A stretch of 64,000 nt of DNA from positions 1-64,000 of the forward strand of contig JAFWOU010000023.1 of assembly GCA_017509715.1 (NCBI GenBank), in the 5' to 3' direction. This document shows positions 50,314 through 58,087 of this stretch, one piece after another. A program made the position numbers and the translations under genes. Each line of letters begins with the position of its first letter. The first letter of the stretch is position 1. The notes beneath the pieces are model-generated. The model saw only the letters and a program-made list of their open reading frames with translations, was not told the origin of the DNA and ran no database searches. Origin of the DNA: Paludibacteraceae bacterium (GTDB lineage Bacteria > Bacteroidota > Bacteroidia > Bacteroidales > Paludibacteraceae).

Positions 50314-51378
50314 CTCTACGATCTCGCACCAATGGTGCGTATCTTCGGCCCGGCCGTACTGAATATCCTTCAGCGCGTGGTACAGGCGCGTCAGGATCGG
50401 CCCCGGCTTGTCGCCGAAGTGGTAGGTGCGTTCCTTATCCGGATCATACACGCGTCCGATCGGCGAGATCACGCAGGCTGTACCGCAAGCTGCGGCTTCC
50501 TGCATGTCGGCCAGTTCTTCTACGCGTATATGTCGGCGCGTCACTTTCATCCCCATCTCCCGTGCCAGCGTCATCAGGCTGTCGTTGGTGATGCTCGGCA
50601 GGATAGCTGTCGATCGCGGCGTCAGATACTCTATAACATCCTTTTCTCCGGCTTTTATCTTTGAGCGAAGCGGTCTTTCGACTTTCGACTTTTTAATTCC
50701 AATAAAATTGGCAGCACTGCACTCATCTATATACCTATGCGTCTTCGCATCTGTGAACATACAGTCGTAGCCCTGCGCATGTGCTGCTTCCGTGGCGCGG
50801 AACGACGATCCGTAGTTGCCGCCCACTTTCCACGTACCCGTTCCCTGTGGCGCGGCGCGGTCAATGTGACGCTCCACGATGAAGGGCGTGCAGTGGAACT
50901 TACCGGGGAAATAGGCCCCGATAGGTGTTGCCACCACGATCAATTCGCAGTCCCTGCCCGGTGCCACCGATATCTCGTGACTCGTGGCCACCAGTATAGG
51001 CCGGAAATAGAGCGTTGCCCCAGTCTCGTAGGGTGGTAGGTAGTCAATGTTCTTACGGAGCGCCAGACGGATCGCCTCGCAGAAGAGCTCCTCCGGCGGA
51101 GGCGTCATCAGCAGTCCCTCAGCCGAATGAGCCATGCGGCGTGCATTGTCGCGCATGCGGAACAGGCGCACCCGTCCGTCCGCTCCGCGGAAGGCTTTCA
51201 GTCCCTCAAACACCTGCTGACCGTATTGCAGTCCCGTGGCGGCTACGTGAAGGGTGATCGTCTTGTCGGTCGTAGCATACGGCTGTTGCCATACGCCGTT
51301 CCGGCAGGCTGCGCGCACCACGTAGTCGGTCTCCGTGTAGTGAAAACTCAGTTTATTCCAATCTATATTTTGTTTCAT
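50308..51378 (-). CDS. ilvE: Branched-chain amino acid aminotransferase
   Basis: 356 residues from ATG 51378 (MKQNIDWNKLSFHYTETDYV); the earlier ATG at 51423 lies deep in the upstream gene. Fold-type IV PLP enzyme of the eukaryote-like BCAT class: VFEGLKAFRGADGRVRLFR near residue 60, GTGTWKVGGNYGSS with the PLP lysine near 184, DECSAANFIGI near 211, and the C-terminal ACGTACVISPIGRV. Between FIGIK and EYLTPRSTAILPS about 17 extra residues (KSKVERPLRSKIKAGEKD) are inserted, encoded by an exact copy of a 40-bp repeat. They lie in a loop before the LTP strand. The enzyme interconverts Leu, Ile and Val with their keto acids. Confidence 0.93.
   Translation of the reverse strand: MKQNIDWNKLSFHYTETDYVVRAACRNGVWQQPYATTDKTITLHVAATGLQYGQQVFEGLKAFRGADGRVRLFRMRDNARRMAHSAEGLLMTPPPEELFCEAIRLALRKNIDYLPPYETGATLYFRPILVATSHEISVAPGRDCELIVVATPIGAYFPGKFHCTPFIVERHIDRAAPQGTGTWKVGGNYGSSFRATEAAHAQGYDCMFTDAKTHRYIDECSAANFIGIKKSKVERPLRSKIKAGEKDVIEYLTPRSTAILPSITNDSLMTLAREMGMKVTRRHIRVEELADMQEAAACGTACVISPIGRVYDPDKERTYHFGDKPGPILTRLYHALKDIQYGRAEDTHHWCEIVEI
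50651..50694. repeat. 40-bp GAGCGAAGCGGTC element inside ilvE
   Basis: Positions 50651-50690 are identical over 40 bp to 51479-51518 in the next gene. Here it is read on the minus strand as SKVERPLRSKIKA. Confidence 0.95.
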
Positions 51379-51943
51379 TTCCAAATTCAAACAATTCGTC
51401 CAGTATACTCTTCCCATCGCCAAACCAGCGATTCAAATCTTCTCCCCGCCATTCCGTCGTCGCCCGATACGCAAATGGGCTTTTATCTTTGAGCGAAGCG
51501 GTCTTTCGACTTTCGACTAATGGGCATTGCGCATTTAGCAATGCCATTATGATTTCATGTAGCCTGCTGTTAAAATCCCATAGCCACTTGGTCTCCCGTT
51601 CGTACATCGGCCTCAGATAGTCGGCGTAGTAGTCGAAGTAGGGTGTGTGGCGGTAGGCGGATGTCAGGCTTATCCAGTGTTGGTGTTGCCAACGGCTCTG
51701 GTAACTGATCTCTATGTCGCGGGTCAACTGCTTATGCTCCACTTTCTTGACCGGTACGGTTAATATGATCCTGTCTGACGGCTGACGCAGGTCTGACCCG
51801 GCTGATGGCCTTGCAATCGAGCATCGATTGCGATACGTCTGCTTCTCAAAGCTCTCCATGGCCTCGATCTCCACCGCCTCGGGATTTCGCATGTACGCTC
51901 TATACCACTCCCTCGGCGCCAAATATGCTATCGGTAGTACCAT
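51353..51943 (-). CDS. WbqC-like family protein with two repeat insertions
   Basis: 196 residues. The WbqC family pattern is present: LPIAYLAPREWYRAYM at the start, ESFEKQTYRNRCSIA, VPVKKVEHKQLTRDIEISYQSRWQHQHWISLTSAY, TPYFDYYADYLRPMYE and LWDFNSRLHEIIMALL. The family occurs in polysaccharide loci and, in Bacteroidales, next to lepB and dapB. Its activity is uncertain. Two non-conserved pieces are repeat-derived: RPSAGSDLRQPSDR near residue 45 (51772-51811) and VESRKTASLKDKSP near 143 (51479-51520). It overlaps ilvE by 26 bp. Confidence 0.85.
   Translation of the reverse strand: MVLPIAYLAPREWYRAYMRNPEAVEIEAMESFEKQTYRNRCSIARPSAGSDLRQPSDRIILTVPVKKVEHKQLTRDIEISYQSRWQHQHWISLTSAYRHTPYFDYYADYLRPMYERETKWLWDFNSRLHEIIMALLNAQCPLVESRKTASLKDKSPFAYRATTEWRGEDLNRWFGDGKSILDELFEFGNETKYRLE
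51479..51520. repeat. 40-bp GAGCGAAGCGGTC element inside the WbqC gene
   Basis: Identical to the ilvE copy but read in another frame, giving VESRKTASLKDKS. The third minus-strand frame contains a stop. Confidence 0.95.
51772..51811. repeat. CAGCYRT-type repeat inside the WbqC gene
   Basis: Shares the word GGTCAGACCTGCGTCAG and flanking CATCAGCC units with the intergenic copy at 32232-32270. It encodes SAGSDLRQPS. Confidence 0.9.
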
Positions 51944-51953
51944 TATTATTTTG

Positions 51954-52033
51954 GGCTTTCAGCATTCAGCATTCAGCATTCGGCTTTTTACCGGAGTGCT
52001 CGGAAGCACCTGACGGCTGACGGCTGACGGCCA
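51954..52033. repeat. Composite dispersed repeat, copy 2 (inverted)
   Basis: Inverted copy of 32263-32316 with three instead of two GCTGAAT units, plus trailing GACGGCT units, between lepB and the WbqC gene. Confidence 0.95.
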
Positions 52034-52041
52034 TTTATTTC

Positions 52042-53409
52042 TTAATTCTTCGCGCCATTGCCGAGGCGGTCCCAGCGGATCTTATGCGTGTCCTTGTCAA
52101 TACTCAGCCATATGAACACCGGTCGTCCTACAATATGGTCTTCCGGCACAAAACCCCAGTAGCGGCTGTCGGCCGAGTTGTGGCGGTTGTCGCCCATCAT
52201 CCAGTAGTAGTCCATCTCAAACGTGTACTCCTTGCCGATCGCCATCGGCTTCATCTCGTATGCCTCGGCAATGCGGCGGTAGATGGGGTAGTTCTCCTCG
52301 GTGATCATCAGTTTGTCTCCCTTGCGCGGGATATAGATGGGCCCGTAGTTGTCGCGTGTCCACTTGGTCTCGCCCAGCGGATACACCTCGCCGCCCATCT
52401 CCTCGGGTTGCACTTGTATGGCCCGGATATGGTCGTTCTTCTTCAGTTCGGCGAGCATTGCCTTGGTCAGCGGCAGTACATACACCATCGCGCCCGGTTC
52501 GTTCAGGCGGTTCCTATCGTCCTTCGATACGCCCAGCCGCGCCAGGTACTTGTCGCTCAGCGGCTCGCCGTCGGTCTGTACCAGGTAATTCAGCTGCACG
52601 CCCTCCCGCTTCGGCTCCTGTTGCCATTCGGCTTTTGACTTTTGACTTTCGACTTTTGACTTTATGAAAATCACGTTGTCCGTGATTTTCAACGAGTCTC
52701 CCGGCGTACCGACGCAACGCTTCACGTAGTTCTCACGGCGGTCCACCGGTCGCGTCACGATCTCGCCAAACAGGTCCTTGCGTTGCCTTACCGTCTCGCG
52801 GCCATAGTAGTGGCACAACGTGTAGTAGTCGGGATTCTGCATCTCGAGACACACTGTATCGCCTGCCGGGAAGTTGAAAACCACGATGTCGCCTTTCTGC
52901 GGCGTGGTCCAACCCTTCAGGCGCTTGTATTTCCATTGCGGCCACTCGATATAACTCTTGCCGCCTCCCAACCATGCTGGCAACGTATGTTGCGTCAGTG
53001 GCATCGAGAGCGGCGTATTGGGTACGCGCGCACCGTATGCCATCTTGCTTACGTACAGGAAATCACCCACGCGCAGGGTCTTCTCCAGCGACGAACTGGG
53101 AATCTGGTAGTTCTGGAAGATGTATATATTGATGAAGTACACCGCAATCAACGCAAACAGTATCGCATCCACCCACGAGCATATGGTATAGAGCGTCTTG
53201 TTGCTGTCTTTGTACTTATGCCACCAGCCGTAGTTCACGTACTTGGTGGTAAACATGTCGGCTATCACGGGCAGCAGTACCAGCCATCCCAGGCTTTTCC
53301 AGTCGCCCCATGCCACCCATACCACGAATGCGATGTACAGCGCACACCATATACCGCACGCCACCCATCCCCGCGTCGTCACTTTCTCTATTCTCTCTTT
53401 AAAACTCAT
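52042..53409 (-). CDS. lepB: Signal peptidase I
   Basis: 455 residues, long for the family as is usual in Bacteroidota. Membrane segments lie near 18-35, 38-52 and 80-98. The catalytic serine is in QIPSSSLEKTLRVGD (Ser107), and the general-base lysine is in RRENYVKRCVGTPGDSL near residue 230. The C-terminal box DYYWMMGDNRHNSADSRYWG is complete. Between NVIFI and REGVQLNY lies KSKVESQKSKAEWQQEP, made of GACTTTY heptamers. The enzyme removes signal peptides from exported proteins, so the many lipoproteins and secreted proteins here do not all depend on it. It lies 39 bp after dapB, separated by an octamer repeat. Confidence 0.95.
   Translation of the reverse strand: MSFKERIEKVTTRGWVACGIWCALYIAFVVWVAWGDWKSLGWLVLLPVIADMFTTKYVNYGWWHKYKDSNKTLYTICSWVDAILFALIAVYFINIYIFQNYQIPSSSLEKTLRVGDFLYVSKMAYGARVPNTPLSMPLTQHTLPAWLGGGKSYIEWPQWKYKRLKGWTTPQKGDIVVFNFPAGDTVCLEMQNPDYYTLCHYYGRETVRQRKDLFGEIVTRPVDRRENYVKRCVGTPGDSLKITDNVIFIKSKVESQKSKAEWQQEPKREGVQLNYLVQTDGEPLSDKYLARLGVSKDDRNRLNEPGAMVYVLPLTKAMLAELKKNDHIRAIQVQPEEMGGEVYPLGETKWTRDNYGPIYIPRKGDKLMITEENYPIYRRIAEAYEMKPMAIGKEYTFEMDYYWMMGDNRHNSADSRYWGFVPEDHIVGRPVFIWLSIDKDTHKIRWDRLGNGAKN
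52627..52665. repeat. GACTTTY heptamers inside lepB
   Basis: Units TTTGACT, TTTGACT, TTCGACT, TTTGACT in tandem encode KSKVESQKSKA. Confidence 0.92.
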
Positions 53410-53410
53410 A

Positions 53411-53456
53411 AACTAATCAACTTATCAACTTATCAACTAATAAACTCATCAACTAA
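53411..53456. repeat. 8-bp AACTTATC repeat between dapB and lepB
   Basis: Six octamers: AACTAATC, AACTTATC twice, AACTAATA, AACTCATC, AACTAATG. The last unit overlaps the dapB stop. Confidence 0.92.
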
Positions 53457-54147
53457 TGCCGAGTACCTCGGCCATGCTGTGCGCCCCCGTTTTTCCCTTC
53501 AGCCATTCTGCCGCTACTACGGCGCCCAACGCAAATCCCTGTCTCGACTTCGCACTATGGCTCAGCGTCAGTGTATCTATCTCGCTGTCCCAGGTCACCG
53601 TATGGATCCCCGGCACCTCGCCCTCTCTAATGGATTCGATAGGCACATTGCTTTCGCCATTCGCCTTTCGCCATTCGCCTATTTGCTCGGCGAGCGTCAC
53701 TGCCGTTCCGGATGGCGCATCCAACTTATGCACATGGTGCACCTCGGTGATGTGCGGGGTATACGCAGGGTAGGGTTGCAAAAGCTGTGCCAACCGCCGG
53801 TTCATGGCGAACAAAATATTCACGCCCAGCGAGAAATTGCTGCTCCAGATCAATCCTACGTTCTTCAATCGGCCGTTCTCGGTCTGCTCTTGGATAAATC
53901 CTTGCGCATCCCAACCCGTACTGCCGCATACTACGCTCACGCCTCGTTTCCAGGCTTCCACCACGTTCTGTCGAGCCGTCTGCGGGGTAGTAAACTCTAT
54001 CGCTACATCCGCATCCGCGAAGGCCGGACTATCCATGTCGTAGCGGTTGTCTCTGTCGATACGGGCTACGATCCGATGACCCCGCTCCAGGGCGATCTGC
54101 TCGATCATATGCCCCATGCGCCCGTACCCTATTAATGCTATTTTCAT
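53449..54147 (-). CDS. dapB: 4-hydroxy-tetrahydrodipicolinate reductase
   Basis: 232 residues from ATG 54147 (MKIALIGYGRMGHMIEQIAL). The earlier ATG at 54261 precedes the promoter, so it is rejected. NADP-binding GYGRMGHMI, CGSTGWD near residue 71, SSNFSLGVNI near 98, and the catalytic EVHHVHKLDAPSGTAVTLAE near 125 are intact. It supplies diaminopimelate for the MurE-type cell wall and for lysine. The loop GEWRKANGESNVP near 148 is encoded by four TTCGCC-type heptamers (53650-53687). It is the first gene of a dapB-lepB-WbqC-ilvE run with a strong promoter. Confidence 0.95.
   Translation of the reverse strand: MKIALIGYGRMGHMIEQIALERGHRIVARIDRDNRYDMDSPAFADADVAIEFTTPQTARQNVVEAWKRGVSVVCGSTGWDAQGFIQEQTENGRLKNVGLIWSSNFSLGVNILFAMNRRLAQLLQPYPAYTPHITEVHHVHKLDAPSGTAVTLAEQIGEWRKANGESNVPIESIREGEVPGIHTVTWDSEIDTLTLSHSAKSRQGFALGAVVAAEWLKGKTGAHSMAEVLGIS
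53650..53687. repeat. TTTCGCC heptamers inside dapB
   Basis: Units TTTCGCC, ATTCGCC, TTTCGCC, ATTCGCC, TATTTGC encode GEWRKANGES. The same unit occurs inside murG. Confidence 0.92.
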
Positions 54148-54180
54148 ATGCTTCGTTTTCGTATATGCACAAAATCGGCG

Positions 54181-54213
54181 GCAAAGGTACAAAAAAAATC
54201 TCACATACGCAAG
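54181..54213 (-). promoter_or_regulatory. Promoter of the dapB operon
   Basis: CTTG at 54213-54210, a 20-nt spacer starting CGTATGTG followed by a T run, then TACCTTTGC at 54189-54181. It is nearly identical to the M6 protease promoter. Confidence 0.85.
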
Positions 54214-54251
54214 CGTACACGCGAAAAAAATGAAAATCGCTATACTTTGAA

Positions 54252-54274
54252 CACATATCAATGTGTGTTCCCTT
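54252..54274. repeat. Inverted repeat after the CHAT/TIR cluster
   Basis: GAACACA...TGTGTTC with a short loop, 14 bp after the last gene of the cluster. It lacks a clear T run on the minus strand, so it is only a possible terminator. Confidence 0.45.
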
Positions 54275-54287
54275 ACTTTTTCCGGTT

Positions 54288-55799
54288 TTATGGTTTGGGT
54301 TGGTCGGTTTTGCCGGCTCCGCCGGCCGAAGAACCTCCAGCTCCGCCAGCCGCGGCCCCGCTGCCAGCCGTAGCCGCAGTACTGCCGGCAGTACCCGCCG
54401 ATGAACCGGTGGCGGTGGGTATCAGATGGAGCAATTCGCCCAGGGCGGTTTGCTCGGTCTGGGCAACTACAACCGATAGCGGCGAGAGGATCTCCTGCAC
54501 CCAGTCACGCTTGACGTAAGCAGTCTTGATGGTGCTCTGCCATGCCTCGCGCACGATGGAACGCTTGCGCCCATGTGCCTGCATCTCGCGCCACTCGAGT
54601 CCCCATTTCTCTTTATCCCAACGGAAGGGGATGTCCTTCGGATCTTTGCGTTTCTCCTTGGGCTTAGCAGCCTCGCGTCGTATCTCGGTGGAGTCGCGAT
54701 ACCAATCGCGATTGATGGCGCAGTCTTCCCGGAGGGTTACTTCCAGTCGGTATTGCCCTGTCCCCCAGGTGGGGTTACTGGACGTGCCGGTGAAGCTGCG
54801 GGGCACCACAAAGCTGTCGCCCGTGATGCTCACTTTCTTGCGGTGACGCACGGGATCATAGACGAAGATGCCATTTGGGTCCACGTCGGCGGAGTCGATC
54901 TTGGCGGTGATATTGAATTCGCCTATCTGCTGATTATCAATGAGCATAGCGGCCTCGTTGACCCACGATGAGAAGATCTTGACATTCACGCTGAACGTCA
55001 GGTCTTTGCGCTTGCGGAAATCGAAGCGCGTCTGCATCTTGCCGGGCACGGAGTCGTTGGGCAGACTGGTATGACGCGTGTCGAACACGAGCTGGTCGAT
55101 GGTCATATAGAAGCGCGAGTGATTGTTCATATGGTCGATACCGATCGAGTCGTCGCGCAACTTGCAGAGCAGGTAGAACTCCCATATCTCTTCGTCGGCC
55201 AGGCTGGCGGTGTCGGTCAGCCGCGGCGACTTAGGCAACGTGGGCTTTACGTCATCCGGTCTCTCGGGTGTGCCGTCAGGTCTTCCGGGCTTCATATAGC
55301 ACATACAGCCGAAGCCGTTGAACTTCATATCCATCGGGTCGAAAGCTCCGTTGTGAGAGGGCGTGTAGTAGAAATCGTCGATCTGGGTATCGTCGTTAAG
55401 TCGCTGGGTGAAATGGTTGTGCCATTCTGCGGCGCGCAGCCATGCTTCGCGGTCGTCGCGGTTCTTGTATATCAGTCCCCTGAGCACCTTGCCGCCAAAC
55501 TCAAACAGCTTGGATGAGAAGTTGACGGTCTCCTGGATCAGTTTGTTGCCATAACTGGCGGCAATAGCCGAACCCAGGGCTGCCAGGGTGACGCTACGTT
55601 CGCCACCTCGGCGTGAGAGCCGGTCGTTGCGAACCTGCAGGGCAGCAGAGTCGGTCTCGCTGCTGACAAACACCCCGTAGGCGCGTTGCACGCGGATGGA
55701 GTCGCCCGGCTTAGGCGGCTGGGCAAAGCATACCAGCGTAAGGCAGACAAGCGAGAGAGTAAGAACAGTACGTGTCATCGTGTTATCTTGTTTCTTCAT
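54288..55799 (-). CDS. Secreted protein of unknown function, last gene of the cluster
   Basis: 503 residues. The signal peptide begins at MTRTVLTLSLVCLTLVCFAQ if the ATG at 55778 is used; ATG 55799 overlaps the CHAT gene stop by four bases (ATGA). The body (residues 60-430) has no family that I recognise. It contains FDPMDMKFNGFGCMCYMKPG, a beta-rich middle with RFDFRKRKDLTFSVNVKIFS, and basic stretches (KPKEKRKDPKD). The last 50 residues are a flexible Ala/Gly/Ser tail (TGSSAGTAGSTAATAGSGAA) ending GKTDQPKP. It is coupled to the CHAT gene, so it is likely part of the same system, perhaps as substrate or outer component (inference). Confidence 0.7.
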   Translation of the reverse strand: MKKQDNTMTRTVLTLSLVCLTLVCFAQPPKPGDSIRVQRAYGVFVSSETDSAALQVRNDRLSRRGGERSVTLAALGSAIAASYGNKLIQETVNFSSKLFEFGGKVLRGLIYKNRDDREAWLRAAEWHNHFTQRLNDDTQIDDFYYTPSHNGAFDPMDMKFNGFGCMCYMKPGRPDGTPERPDDVKPTLPKSPRLTDTASLADEEIWEFYLLCKLRDDSIGIDHMNNHSRFYMTIDQLVFDTRHTSLPNDSVPGKMQTRFDFRKRKDLTFSVNVKIFSSWVNEAAMLIDNQQIGEFNITAKIDSADVDPNGIFVYDPVRHRKKVSITGDSFVVPRSFTGTSSNPTWGTGQYRLEVTLREDCAINRDWYRDSTEIRREAAKPKEKRKDPKDIPFRWDKEKWGLEWREMQAHGRKRSIVREAWQSTIKTAYVKRDWVQEILSPLSVVVAQTEQTALGELLHLIPTATGSSAGTAGSTAATAGSGAAAGGAGGSSAGGAGKTDQPKP

Positions 55800-58087
55800 A
55801 ATACATCTATCAGTATGAATGCGTCGGTATATTGCGGATCGGCGAAGCGACAGGTCTGGCGGTGACTGAGCGTGCCGGCATCAAAGCTGTTCTGCTCGGC
55901 GGTCATCAGTTGACGGCGTGCGTCCATGAAGGCCGCGTAGGTGTCCATCCCGTTGCATAGGTTGCGATAGAACCGGCTCATGAGCATGGCCGAAGCCTCG
56001 TCGCTGACGCTCCAAAGGCTGACCACCATAGCATCTACACCGGCCTGCTTCAGCGCGCGCTGGATGCCATATACGCCGTCGGCGGTGATATAGCCGAGTC
56101 CGGTCTGGCATGCGGATAGCACCATCAGGTCGCACTGCAACTTGAGTCCGCTCAACTCCTTGGCCGACAGGATACCATCGGCCGTGTGGCTATTGTGGGT
56201 CGAGTCGAGCAGGGCGTACCGCGAACCGGCTAAGGCAATGCCACTCTGCGAGAGGCTATGATCCATGTAGATGGGCTTCATGTCGGTGCCGTCTTCTATG
56301 GTGCCGATGAAGAAGCCGTGGGTGTCAATCAGGATGAGCGGGTAGTGCGAAGCCTGGGCACAGAATGCCGAGTCGGTAGCCTCGGTACGCGTCAGGATGC
56401 AGTCTGTGCTGTTCTGGCTGCTCTGACGGAAACGCTTGAAGTCCTCTACTTCGCTTCTCGACCCCTCCAGTTCCTCAAGCTGATTGGCTAGGGGCTGTAT
56501 GTATTGATAGGCAAGCGCATCGTTGCCGGGCGTTTGGACGTTCGAAGCCGAGGCATAGTCCACGTCGCCTATGAGCAAGATACGACCGGTGTCGATCTTT
56601 TTATGCGGCCGGGTGAGCATGCGCGTGGAACTGAGTCGGCGGCAGGTCTTCGAGGTGTCGGGCATGAGGTACTCGATAGCCAACTGCTGCAGCAGGCCGT
56701 CGGGCGAGAAATAGACCGTCTTGGCCCGGCCGATAGCCTGCATGAGGCGGTCGGTCCAGATCCTGCGCGGGAGTTGCGCGTTCTGGTAGATGCTATTTTT
56801 GTCGTACTTGTTGGTAGAGCGCAGTGCCTTGCCCAGACTCATCTGTCCGCTCAGTCTCATCCGGCTGAGGCTGTCCATATCGGCGATATGAATGAACTGC
56901 GGACGGCTGGATTTGGGGGTCAGAACGAGTGCGCCGAGCTGGTTTCGCTCGTCTCGACCGCGGTATTGCACAAACTCGATGGCACAGGCGTCCTGTTTGA
57001 GGTGCGAACGAATGTCGCTCCATTGTGCGGGTTTGCCGTTCGCCCGCTTGGATTCTAGCAAGTAGCCCTTGCTGTATAGCGCCAGGTTGTAGAGCATTTC
57101 GGGAGCCGTTTCTTCCAGTCGGTAGCAGTCGAAAAGAAAGCTATGGAGGCTCAGCCAGTACTGCTCGCGTTGTGCATCGCTCATGCCCCGCATGGTGCGT
57201 TCGGCTTCCGCCTTCTTAGCCCGGATATAGGCTTCATAATAGGGTTTGGCAGCCTCTTTGCCTACCGATCCGTCATGGTCGTGACGCAGCATGAGCAGTT
57301 TGCCCCGGGTGCGCAGTGCATCAGGATGGCGCAGACAGGCTTCCGGCAGGCTCATCATCAGTTCCTCGGCAGCATAGAACTCATTCATCCGGGCATATAC
57401 CATCGCCAGGGATAGGTAGCTATCCAGTATGCGGCTGTTGAGTCGTTGGTCGGCGGCTGTTGCGGGCTTTTCCTGATAAGGCATCTCGCCGTAGTAGCGT
57501 ATGACGGCCTTGGCCTCCTCCAGCGCACGCTTATAGTCCTTCTGCTTGTAGTATAGGCTGAGCAGTTCTCGATGGATGGTGACGGCCATCTCGGGCAGAT
57601 CGAATGTCTCATCCACCATGGTGATGGAGTCGAGCAGGGCAAAACAACGCTGGTAGGACAGCGAGGCTTGGCGATAAGGCTCGGGCTTGGCGTCGGAGCC
57701 TGGGTCGGCGGTAAGGTAATAGTACGAACCGCGTAACTTACAGAGCATCTCCTCCCATTCCAGGCGGTTGAGCAGGGTCTCCTTGTCGCTATGACGTTCG
57801 TAGAGGCTATCGGCCATGTTGAGCTGGCGGCGGAGCATGGTGACGATATCCAGCATATAGTAGCACTCTCCTTCGGCTATGGTGCTGCGAAACTGCAGGT
57901 CGTATGCATCTATCTCCTCGGCCATTGTAGCTGCGCGGTGGAAACTGTCGGCGGCGGCGAGGTACTCCTGACGGTCGTTCAACTCGGCGGCACGTTCATA
58001 CACAGCCAGCACGTCGTCGGTGGTATGAGGGGCACAGGCGACTGCGAATAGCGGTATGAGTAGTAGGTGTAGCATGAGGCGGTTCAT
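55796..58087 (-). CDS. TPR-CHAT lipoprotein (caspase-like protease)
   Basis: 763 residues. Lipoprotein signal MNRLMLHLLLIPLFAVAC (Cys18). Residues about 25-330 are TPR-like helices (VYERAAELNDRQEYLAAADS, ALEEAKAVIRYYGEMPY). Residues about 420-763 form a CHAT domain with both catalytic elements: LILIDTHGFF (His near 593) and LMVLSACQTGLG (Cys near 660), plus GIQRALKQAGVDAMVVSLWSVSD, which is typical of the fold. CHAT proteins are caspase/separase-type peptidases, often activated by partner proteins in bacterial conflict systems. A lipid-anchored form is unusual and puts the protease on the outer side of the inner membrane or on the outer membrane. It overlaps both neighbours by four bases. Confidence 0.88.
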   Translation of the reverse strand: MNRLMLHLLLIPLFAVACAPHTTDDVLAVYERAAELNDRQEYLAAADSFHRAATMAEEIDAYDLQFRSTIAEGECYYMLDIVTMLRRQLNMADSLYERHSDKETLLNRLEWEEMLCKLRGSYYYLTADPGSDAKPEPYRQASLSYQRCFALLDSITMVDETFDLPEMAVTIHRELLSLYYKQKDYKRALEEAKAVIRYYGEMPYQEKPATAADQRLNSRILDSYLSLAMVYARMNEFYAAEELMMSLPEACLRHPDALRTRGKLLMLRHDHDGSVGKEAAKPYYEAYIRAKKAEAERTMRGMSDAQREQYWLSLHSFLFDCYRLEETAPEMLYNLALYSKGYLLESKRANGKPAQWSDIRSHLKQDACAIEFVQYRGRDERNQLGALVLTPKSSRPQFIHIADMDSLSRMRLSGQMSLGKALRSTNKYDKNSIYQNAQLPRRIWTDRLMQAIGRAKTVYFSPDGLLQQLAIEYLMPDTSKTCRRLSSTRMLTRPHKKIDTGRILLIGDVDYASASNVQTPGNDALAYQYIQPLANQLEELEGSRSEVEDFKRFRQSSQNSTDCILTRTEATDSAFCAQASHYPLILIDTHGFFIGTIEDGTDMKPIYMDHSLSQSGIALAGSRYALLDSTHNSHTADGILSAKELSGLKLQCDLMVLSACQTGLGYITADGVYGIQRALKQAGVDAMVVSLWSVSDEASAMLMSRFYRNLCNGMDTYAAFMDARRQLMTAEQNSFDAGTLSHRQTCRFADPQYTDAFILIDVL

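Noticed and set aside
50224..50332. N-terminal extension of the peptide transporter (LEKLEQLEKLEKL)
   Set aside because: It is a translation of a 9-bp intergenic repeat. The family start MFSNQPKGLF is downstream at 50224.
52666..52690. Perfect 10-bp inverted repeat GAAAATCACG/CGTGATTTTC as an operator
   Set aside because: It lies inside the lepB coding region and encodes conserved beta-strand residues; most likely chance.
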